From the NCBI GenBank assembly GCA_044375975.1, contig JBILLQ010000004.1, positions 25,667 to 89,666 on the forward strand: a DNA stretch of 64,000 nt, read 5' to 3'. The first letter of the stretch is position 1. Each line of letters opens with the position of its first letter. This DNA comes from UBA5018 sp044375975 (GTDB lineage Bacteria > Cyanobacteriota > Cyanobacteriia > PCC-6307 > Cyanobiaceae). The notes beneath the pieces are model-generated. The model had not been told where the DNA came from. It saw only the letters and a list, made by a program, of their open reading frames with translations, and searched no databases. Made by a program: the position numbers and the translations under genes. This document shows, piece after piece, positions 57,723 through 64,000 of the stretch.

Positions 57723-58802
57723 TCACCCCAGCAGGGCGGCCTCGACGCAGAGGCCTGGGCCGAAGGCCAGGGCTACGCAGGGCAGATGTGCCCCGGCAAG
57801 CCTGAGGCGATCGAGGATGAACAGGATCGTGGCGGACGACATATTGCCGAATTCCCGCAATACCGCTGTGGAGGGTTCGATCGCTGTGGCGGGTAGGTGG
57901 AGACAATCGCGCACCGCCTCCAGCAGGCGGGGCCCGCCCGGATGCAGGGCCCAGGAGCCGATGGCGGCCCGATCGAGCCCCTGGGCTGCTAGCCAGCCAT
58001 CCAGCCAGGGGGCCAAGCGGGCGGCGATCAGGGCCGGAACCCTTGGCGATAGGCCCATCTCAAAACCGTGGTCGGCGATGGTCCAGGCCATGGCATCGGC
58101 GCTATCCGGCAGCAGCGTGGAACCGGAAGCCAGCAGCCGCCAGGGGGAGGCGACTGGCGCGAGCGGTTCGGCAGCCACAACCGCAGCTGCGGCGCCATCG
58201 GCAAATAGCGCATTGGCCACCACCCGCTCGGGGTGCCAGCCCGGTTGTTGGTGCAGGCTGCAGAGTTCGAGGGCGCAGATCAGCACCCTGGAGCCGGCAA
58301 CGGCCTGGGCAAAGGCGTGGGCGACGCGCAGACCGTTTAGGGCCCCGTGGCAGCCCATGAAGCCCACCTGGGTGCGGGCCACATTGGCAGCCAACGGCAG
58401 CCCCTGGATCAGGTCCAGATCGAAGCCGGGGGCCTGGAAGCCGGTGCAGCAAACAGTTATGAGATGGGTAATCGAAGCCGGCTCCACGGCGGCGGCGGCC
58501 AATGCGGCGCTGCAGGCCCGCAGGGCCAGGGGGCCGGCCTCGGCCGAGAAGCGGGCCATGCGCTCGGCGGTGGTGGGGTTGGTATTTGTGTAGAAGGGCA
58601 GGCGATCCGGCAGGGGGCCAGCGGCATCGGCCAGCAGCACGCTGTGGCGGAAGGCCACACCGGAACGGCGCTGCAAACGCCGCAGCAGGGTGGCCTGCAC
58701 GTCGTTGGTTGCCGAGAGGCTCTGGGCCATGGCGGCCGATTCGGCCTGGCTGAGGCGATGGGATGGCAGGGCGGTGCCGATCCCCAGCAGGGTTACGGGC
58801 AT
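57723..58802 (-). CDS. Type III polyketide synthase
   Basis: The 359-residue chalcone-synthase-like enzyme extends a starter acyl-CoA with malonyl-CoA and cyclises it to a pyrone or resorcinol. The catalytic triad is visible: Cys in GFMGCHGALNGLRVA, His in SWALHPGGPRLLEAV, and Asn in LREFGNMSSATILFIL. ITVCCTGFQAPGFDLDL is also typical. It is the last gene of a coupled three-gene unit: its start overlaps the upstream oxidoreductase by 10 bp. The product cannot be predicted; alkylresorcinols or alkylpyrones are known from bacterial relatives. Confidence 0.93.
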   Translation of the reverse strand: MPVTLLGIGTALPSHRLSQAESAAMAQSLSATNDVQATLLRRLQRRSGVAFRHSVLLADAAGPLPDRLPFYTNTNPTTAERMARFSAEAGPLALRACSAALAAAAVEPASITHLITVCCTGFQAPGFDLDLIQGLPLAANVARTQVGFMGCHGALNGLRVAHAFAQAVAGSRVLICALELCSLHQQPGWHPERVVANALFADGAAAAVVAAEPLAPVASPWRLLASGSTLLPDSADAMAWTIADHGFEMGLSPRVPALIAARLAPWLDGWLAAQGLDRAAIGSWALHPGGPRLLEAVRDCLHLPATAIEPSTAVLREFGNMSSATILFILDRLRLAGAHLPCVALAFGPGLCVEAALLG

Positions 58803-60013
58803 GGGGTTGGCAGCGGCGTCAAGGCGGGCTGGTGCAGGGCGGGTCGGTGCAGGGAGGCCAGCAGCGGTTCGGCCAGGCTGGGCCAGCGGCGCAGGGCGTC
58901 AAACAGCAAACGGCTGCTCCAGGGACGCCGCAGCACCTGGGCCAGGGCCTGGCAGAGCCGCTGGCGGCGGGCCATTAGGGCGGCTTGAGATCGGCTCCAG
59001 TCGCGGGCGAGTTGCTCATCCCAGCCCTTGTTCAGGGCGGCGAGGGCCAGGGGGGTGCTGCTGAGGGCCGCCATCAGGGCCCAGCCCATCCCTTCGCCCG
59101 TAAATGGTTCCACGTAGCCAGCGGCATCGCCCAGCAGCAAATAGCGATTGCCCGCCAGGGGGCGGCTGCGGCGTGTGAGGGCGGGGGTGCGCTGCCAGTC
59201 GGCCAGGGCCAGGGCGGGCAAGGGCTCGAAGCCGGCTTCTCGGAGCACCTGGCTGGCCGCCGCGGCAGGCCCGCCGGCCGCAGCGAGGGCAGCGCCATCG
59301 AAGGCGGCGGCATCGAAGGCGGCGGCCACATTGAGGGCCCCATCCTCAAGGCGCACCAGGCCCACATAGCCGTGGCGGCCAATGGCCATGTGCAGCCGGC
59401 CATCGCCATAGGCCGCGATCGCCGGGTGCTGGGGCCCCTGGTGGGAGGCAGGCAGCCGGCAGCCAGCGCCGATGCGAGAGCCCGTTTGAACGCGGCTGTC
59501 CGCTTTCGGCAAATCCTTCAGGCAACGGTGGGCCAGCCCCGCAGCCACCAGCACCAGCTCGGCCTGCACCGTTGCGGACTCCCTGCCGCGGCGTAGCTGC
59601 ACCGCCCGGGCCCCAGCATCGGCGGGCCCCAGCTGGGCCATCACCTCGGGCACCAAGGTGGCACCGGCGGCAACGGCCGCCTGCACCAGCCCCTGGTCCA
59701 GGGCCAGCCGCGAGAGCACCCGCCCCGCAGGCAGGGCCAGCTCCGTGCGGGTTCCCTGCAGGCCCAGCTGCACGGAGCGCAGCGGGCGGGCGCCGAGCTG
59801 ATCGAGCAGGGGGGTCTGGCCGGCCTCCGCCAGGGCGGCGAGGGCCTGGCCACTGAGGCAGGCACCGCACACCTTCCAGCGGGGGAAACGGCGCCGCTCC
59901 ACCAACAGCACTGGCACCCCCTGGCGGGCGAGCCCCAGGGCGGCCAGGGCGCCGGCGGGTCCGGCCCCCACCACCACCACGGGCCAGCGACCGCTGGGCA
60001 ACGGATCAACCAC
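58793..60013 (-). CDS. FAD-dependent oxidoreductase (geranylgeranyl-reductase-like)
   Basis: The 406-residue flavoprotein has the N-terminal dinucleotide fold VVVVGAGPAGALAALGLARQ, RRFPRWKVCGACLS and the second FAD motif YLLLGDAAGYVEPFTGEGMG. It belongs to the broad group that includes geranylgeranyl reductases and ring hydroxylases. In other bacteria such a gene sits with a type III PKS and a methyltransferase and is thought to oxidise or reduce the polyketide. It overlaps the methyltransferase by 8 bp upstream and the PKS by 10 bp downstream. Confidence 0.9.
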   Translation of the reverse strand: MVDPLPSGRWPVVVVGAGPAGALAALGLARQGVPVLLVERRRFPRWKVCGACLSGQALAALAEAGQTPLLDQLGARPLRSVQLGLQGTRTELALPAGRVLSRLALDQGLVQAAVAAGATLVPEVMAQLGPADAGARAVQLRRGRESATVQAELVLVAAGLAHRCLKDLPKADSRVQTGSRIGAGCRLPASHQGPQHPAIAAYGDGRLHMAIGRHGYVGLVRLEDGALNVAAAFDAAAFDGAALAAAGGPAAAASQVLREAGFEPLPALALADWQRTPALTRRSRPLAGNRYLLLGDAAGYVEPFTGEGMGWALMAALSSTPLALAALNKGWDEQLARDWSRSQAALMARRQRLCQALAQVLRRPWSSRLLFDALRRWPSLAEPLLASLHRPALHQPALTPLPTPCP

Positions 60014-60746
60014 GGGCCCAACTCAGCAGGTAACGCTCGGGCCAGCAGCGCCGCAGATCCACACCATCGAGGCCGGCCCGTTCGGCCATGGCCGCCACTT
60101 CGGCCAGTTGAAAGGCCCCTCGCACCGAAAGCAGACCATCGATGTGCACGATGTGCGAGCGCGACAGCAATTGGGTGCCGGCCCAGGCCAGGCCGTAGCC
60201 AAGCGGGCTGCGCAGCAGATCGCTAATCAAGAGCAGCTGGCTGCTGCTGCCGGCGAGGCGGGCCAACAGGGTTTCAGCATCGGCCGTATCGAGGTGATGC
60301 AGAAATAGAGAACTAACAATGACGTCAAAACCGATGTCAAAACGATCGGGCAGCGGATCCGCCAGCACATCTGCCACAAAAAAGGAGGCCTCCAGCCCCC
60401 GTTCTTGAGCCCTCGCCTCGGCCAGGGCGACGGCCTGGGGGCTGATGTCGCAACCCTCCACAGCCAGGGCCAGGCCATGGCGCTGGGCCAGGGCCGCCAG
60501 GTCGAGGGCAACATCGCCCCCGCCACAGGCCACATCCAGCAGCCGCAGCGGGGCGGCGTCTGGGGGCAGGGCGCGGGCCAGGGCGCGAATTGGCTCGAAC
60601 AGGCAGGCGGCACTGCGGCTCACCGCATTGATGCGCCTCAAGCCCACCAGGGCCTTGGCATGCAGTTCGGGATCGAGTCCGGGCTGGTCCATCAGCTCCG
60701 GCAACCGCTCACGGTGGGCCAGGCGCGGCCAGGCGAGGATGGGCAT
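60006..60746 (-). CDS. SAM-dependent class I methyltransferase
   Basis: The 246-residue protein has the SAM-binding LRLLDVACGGGDVALDLAAL, EGCDISPQAVALAEARAQE, and VIVSSLFLHHLDTADAETLL. The first gene of the PKS unit, it most likely methylates the polyketide ring. The ATG at 60746 (MPILAWPRLAHRERL) is preferred by homology; the frame is open to 60827. Confidence 0.87.
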   Translation of the reverse strand: MPILAWPRLAHRERLPELMDQPGLDPELHAKALVGLRRINAVSRSAACLFEPIRALARALPPDAAPLRLLDVACGGGDVALDLAALAQRHGLALAVEGCDISPQAVALAEARAQERGLEASFFVADVLADPLPDRFDIGFDVIVSSLFLHHLDTADAETLLARLAGSSSQLLLISDLLRSPLGYGLAWAGTQLLSRSHIVHIDGLLSVRGAFQLAEVAAMAERAGLDGVDLRRCWPERYLLSWARG

Positions 60747-61221
60747 GAGCACAAGCCTAGGGACTTCTGCCTGGGATTTCGCCATCGCTGTGCTCTTAGC
60801 TAGGGATACAGGCTGTTGGCGGGGCATCGCGGCGCTCGGCCATCGCGTACTGCCACCGCTGCCTGGGCTAGGGACCGCTCGGCTCCTGGGGGGGTGGTGC
60901 GGATGGGCTCACCGGTTCCCGCCAGATGATCCGGCTTGGCAGGCCGGAGGGTCTAATGCCTTTCCAGCGCGGGCAAGACAAGGTGGCTACAATTTTGTAG
61001 CAAACTGAACAGGTGGTTTGCGGTCCCGCGAACCATGCTGGCTCCTGAGAGATTCTCCGCAAGAACCAATGCTGGGCTTGGACTCAATCACTGCTGCCAA
61101 GACCTATCCCGTTTGGTTCTCAGGCAGGGACGGCTATCCGCTGACGGTTCTCGAAATCTGCTGATAACAAATTAAGTTGCACAATCAGTAAAGCGCGAAC
61201 CGAACCAATTGCAAATAAGTT
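60747..61221. other. 475-bp spacer with a hairpin palindrome
   Basis: It separates the leftward PKS operon from the rightward kinase-like gene and should hold both promoters. The only structure seen is the inverted repeat GCTACAATTTTGTAGC at 60986-61001 (seven-base arms, two-base centre), a possible operator. There is no gene, RNA or repeat otherwise. Confidence 0.5.
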
Positions 61222-61647
61222 ATGAAAATCAATATTTCTCGATACGCCTCTCCCGACAGCCACTTCGAGTCGTTATGGCTTGAGTGCCCGAACCTTATCG
61301 CCCGTGGCACTGGTCGAGACGTATTCGAGATCCCAGGGCATCCTGACAAAGTTCTCAAGGTCTCGAATCGCCAATCTAACTATTCCAATTGGATGGAGAT
61401 TTTGTTGTGCAACCAGTTTAAAGATGGCGATGAATTGGCCAAGATATTCTCTTGGAGTTGGTCCGGCAGGTTCGTCGTTATGGAGCGCCTCGTTCCACTA
61501 TCATGGGACGAATTTACTTCGCACAGTTTCCCTTGCTATCTGACAGATAGGAAGCTTGAAAACTATGGGAAATACGCCTTGGGAAAGATAAAGTCACTCG
61601 ATTACGCAGCACTAGTAATCGATGTTCCGTGGAGTGATCTTTTGTAG
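61222..61647 (+). CDS. Small kinase-like protein of unknown function
   Basis: The 141-residue protein has a glycine-rich loop LIARGTGRDVFEIPGHPDKV followed by LKVSNR and an RFVVMERLVPLSW segment, resembling the N-lobe of a protein-kinase-like fold (nucleotide loop, invariant-like Lys, hinge). The catalytic lobe (HxD, DFG) is absent; the protein ends at DVPWSDLL. Codon use is AT-rich like the neighbouring restriction-modification genes, so it was probably acquired with them. The function is unknown. Confidence 0.65.
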   Translation: MKINISRYASPDSHFESLWLECPNLIARGTGRDVFEIPGHPDKVLKVSNRQSNYSNWMEILLCNQFKDGDELAKIFSWSWSGRFVVMERLVPLSWDEFTSHSFPCYLTDRKLENYGKYALGKIKSLDYAALVIDVPWSDLL

Positions 61648-61785
61648 GTTGCGCATAGTGCACCCTAGTAATTCATTTATTCGTTAGATCCCTTGCATGC
61701 GGCCTCGCATTTTGCCTAGGCAATCGCTAGCTGGCTCCATAGAAGCAAGCTTCTCAGCGCGGGGCTGAGTTATTTATGTGCAAAA

Positions 61786-63591
61786 ATGCGGACGGGAAAG
61801 GCGCCAGATCAAGCCTGTAGTACACTTGAATCACGTAAGCGGGGTGGCGTTGTGCAGGCATGGCAAGGAGAGCTGCTTATCCCGTCCCACAGCATTCCTA
61901 TTGCAAACCGCTCCCAGAGGGTGAAGGAGGCAATTGATCACCTGGCAACTGGCGAAGGAGCTGTAGCTAGAGGTGCAATCTTCACTAAGCCAGAGGTAGT
62001 TGAGTTTATTCTTGACCTTTCAAACTGTATCGTAGCCCGAGATCTCACGGAGCTACGATTTCTTGAGCCTTCTTTTGGTGGTGGCGATTTTTTGCTTCCG
62101 ATAATCAAGAGAATCTTTGCCTCTTGGCGTGCATGCAAGGGTCGGAATCCAACACGCAAGGAGTTGGAAAACTCGATTGCAGGATTTGAGCTCCACAAGC
62201 TTACATTTGAGAAAACTAAGCTAAAAGTAATAAATCTACTGACAAAAGAAGGGCTTGCTGATGCTGATGCCCTGCAGCTCGTTGATCAATGGCTGCACCA
62301 TGATGACTTTCTACTTGCTCCAATTCAGGAAGCCTTCGACTTTGTCCTTGGAAATCCGCCATATGTCCGACAAGAGCTAATACCATCTGCGCTGCTGCGT
62401 GAATATAGGCTTCGTTTTAAAACCCTTTACGACCGTGCTGATATATATATTCCTTTTACCGAAAGATCCCTCAGCCTTCTTGGCCCTGGCGGCGTTTTAG
62501 GTTTCATTTGTGCTGATCGTTGGATGAAGAATAAGTATGGTGGGCCACTTCGCAAAATGATATCCGAGTCTTTTCATTTCAGGGTCTATGTTGACATGGT
62601 TGACACTCAGGCTTTTCAGACCGATGTAATTGCTTATCCTGCGATTACAATTATTTCAAATGATCAACCAGGCTCAACAAAGATTGCAAAAAATCCAACT
62701 ATCTCAAAGGAAGTGCTTGCTAAGCTTGCGTTACAGCTCGCGTCAGACGAGAGTAAATCGAGTAATCACGTTTATACCGCCAAAGATGTAGCATTAGATT
62801 CTCAACCATGGCTTCTTGGGGATTCAACGCAGATTGGAATAATCAGAAAACTAGAAGCTGAGTTTCCAGTCCTTGAAGATTCAGGTTGCAAGGTGGGAAT
62901 AGGTGTAGCAACAGGCGCTGATCGCGCATTTATCGCAGACTTTGACAAGCTTGATGTTGAAAACGACAGAAAACTGCGCCTTGTAAGAACCAAGGACATT
63001 TCAGGTGGTGAAGTCAACTGGCTAGGCAAGGTTATTATCAATCCTTTTTGCGACAGTGGAGGACTGGTAGATCTCTCGTTGTATCCAAGGCTCAATAAGT
63101 ACTTAGAAGAACGCAAGTCAATTATATCTGCTCGCCATTGCGCACAGATGAATCCAAAAAATTGGTATAAAACGATTGATCGGATTAACCCTTCCTTGCT
63201 AACCAAGCCAAAGCTTCTCATCCCGGATATTAAAGGAGAGTCTCACATCGTCTACGAGTCCGGACTTTATTACCCTCACCACAATCTATACTACGTGACA
63301 TCTGCTCAGTGGGATCTTAGATGTCTGCAGGCTATACTTATGTCTTCGCTGACGCGTGCATTTATTTCGATATACTCAACAAAAATGAGAGGTGGGTTCA
63401 TGCGTTTTCAAGCCCAGTATCTAAGGAGGATTCGCGTTCCTGCATGGTCTGATATATCTGAAGCAATAAAATCTGAGCTATCCGAAGCTGCTGTAAATAG
63501 GGATGTAGACGCCTGCAACGAGGCAGTGTGCAAGCTTTACGAGCTCGATATTGATGAGCTTATTGCTCTTCACGAATCAACTATTAAATGA
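61786..63591 (+). CDS. PaeR7I/XhoI-like DNA N6-adenine methyltransferase
   Basis: The 601-residue modification enzyme has the SAM motif LRFLEPSFGGGDFLLPIIKR and the catalytic NPPY in FDFVLGNPPYVRQELIP, followed by YDRADIYIPFTERSLSLLGP, GFICADRWMKNKYGGPLR and, in the target-recognition half, GCKVGIGVATGADRAFI, KPKLLIPDIKGESHIVYE and YSTKMRGGFMRFQAQYLRRI. The series closely follows M.PaeR7I as I remember it, so methylation of CTCGAG is predicted. It is longer than M.PaeR7I at the N-terminus; a later start is possible. The stop overlaps the endonuclease start. Confidence 0.88.
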   Translation: MRTGKAPDQACSTLESRKRGGVVQAWQGELLIPSHSIPIANRSQRVKEAIDHLATGEGAVARGAIFTKPEVVEFILDLSNCIVARDLTELRFLEPSFGGGDFLLPIIKRIFASWRACKGRNPTRKELENSIAGFELHKLTFEKTKLKVINLLTKEGLADADALQLVDQWLHHDDFLLAPIQEAFDFVLGNPPYVRQELIPSALLREYRLRFKTLYDRADIYIPFTERSLSLLGPGGVLGFICADRWMKNKYGGPLRKMISESFHFRVYVDMVDTQAFQTDVIAYPAITIISNDQPGSTKIAKNPTISKEVLAKLALQLASDESKSSNHVYTAKDVALDSQPWLLGDSTQIGIIRKLEAEFPVLEDSGCKVGIGVATGADRAFIADFDKLDVENDRKLRLVRTKDISGGEVNWLGKVIINPFCDSGGLVDLSLYPRLNKYLEERKSIISARHCAQMNPKNWYKTIDRINPSLLTKPKLLIPDIKGESHIVYESGLYYPHHNLYYVTSAQWDLRCLQAILMSSLTRAFISIYSTKMRGGFMRFQAQYLRRIRVPAWSDISEAIKSELSEAAVNRDVDACNEAVCKLYELDIDELIALHESTIK

Positions 63592-63881
63592 TGCTAGACC
63601 TTTCTAACTATAAACAAAAAGCCCATAAAGCGGTAAGAGATTTTTGGAGCAGCCGCGAAGCATCCAAGGAAAGGCAACTCGCATCTGGCAAAGCGGATCA
63701 GGGAGAACGATCGGGAGTCACATCAGGTAAAAACATGAATGGATTCTTATCACTGATAGTAGATATAATTCGCTCAAATGGTCTCTCGCATGCAGAAATT
63801 CATATGAATCGAGCGATGCTGACTTTGCCAGGATATTTTCGCCCAACTAAGCTTTGGGATATTCTTGTTATACATAAGTAG
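63591..63881 (+). pseudogene. PaeR7I-like restriction endonuclease, truncated by insertion
   Basis: Residues MLDLSNYKQKAHKAVRDFWS, KADQGERSGVTSGKNMNGF and LNRAVLTLPGYFRPT-like (here MNRAMLTLPGYFRPTKLWDI) match the N-terminus of PaeR7I, a 246-residue enzyme cutting CTCGAG. Homology stops at ILVI (about 63872), where the IS630-type end begins; three foreign codons follow before TAG. The catalytic region is missing, so the enzyme is inactive. Its ATG overlaps the methyltransferase stop (ATGATG). Confidence 0.88.
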
Positions 63882-64000
63882 GTTGGCAAAAATTTTTCGA
63901 GGTTGGGCCGTCGACAATTTTGATGTATCATAGGATTTATTTCCGTATTGAGAGGTCCTTATGAGCGCGAGGCTTCGAGTTTTTCTGACTCCCGAGGAAG
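63873..64000 (+). mobile_element. Left end of an IS630-family insertion sequence
   Basis: The element begins within the endonuclease gene, right after a TA (63871-63872), as expected of IS630 elements, which insert at TA. The end region contains GGCAAAAATTTTTCGAGGTTG, which resembles the hairpins at 39249 and 57100, and a transposase gene starts at 63961. The rest lies outside the window, so the exact end and target duplication cannot be confirmed. Confidence 0.72.
63961..64000 (+). CDS. Transposase N-terminus, IS630 family (partial)
   Basis: Only 13 residues are visible (MSARLRVFLTPEE), but this opening is typical of a group of IS630-family transposases in cyanobacteria. A GAGAGG ribosome-binding site lies 6 bp before the ATG. 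The gene runs off the right edge. Confidence 0.7.
   Translation, partial: MSARLRVFLTPEE

Overview
The window looks like the chromosome of a freshwater or brackish picocyanobacterium of the Cyanobium/Synechococcus type. The evidence is gene content: psbK directly downstream of tgt, the NDH-1 gene ndhH, cyanobacterial families of unknown function (DUF3155, DUF4079, DUF1997, DUF3181, DUF4278), an ammonium transporter behind an NtcA box, very GC-rich codon use and tightly packed genes. No rRNA is present. Two tRNAs are seen, one with anticodon CAU and tRNA-Arg(ACG).

About 0.4-46.3 kb is ordinary core genome. It holds nucleotide housekeeping (rdgB, pyrE, purH), sugar and envelope metabolism (phosphoglucomutase, a GH15/phosphorylase-kinase-like protein, WecG- and WecA-type glycosyltransferases, a DegT aminotransferase, murJ), cofactor and lipid genes (cobS, ispH, fabI, a phosphopantetheinyl transferase, a MenI-like thioesterase), RNA modification (tgt, rsmH, an RluA-type protein without the usual catalytic Asp), photosynthesis genes (psbK, ndhH), a sensor kinase, a response regulator, photolyase and glyA. 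Many spacers here carry short degenerate tandem repeats, each array with its own 13-27 bp unit. A 110-bp inverted-repeat element lies at 39.25 kb beside a frameshifted membrane-protein gene.

From 46.4 kb the character changes to an accessory, visibly AT-richer defence and toxin-antitoxin region. In order it holds a Phd/VapC pair, a decayed second copy of that pair, a hicB gene with a hicA copy killed by two in-frame stops, an MNT/HEPN pair with a frameshift in each gene, a giant DUF4011-helicase-Vsr-type nuclease of the Hhe kind (1970 aa), an apparently intact Xre-RES pair, and an orphan 142-aa protein. A translationally coupled methyltransferase / FAD-oxidoreductase / type III polyketide synthase operon (57.7-60.7 kb) follows. 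The right edge holds a small kinase-like protein and a PaeR7I/XhoI-like restriction-modification locus. Its methyltransferase looks complete, but its endonuclease is cut after about 93 residues by the left end of an IS630-family element that runs out of the window. The left edge starts inside a probable PLD-helicase gene, another defence-type gene.

The most notable things are the series of toxin-antitoxin pairs at different stages of decay beside one large intact defence gene, the disarmed restriction enzyme with a surviving methyltransferase, the compact type III PKS operon, and the spacer tandem repeats. Function calls rest on motif recognition and remembered family sequences; no database search was run.
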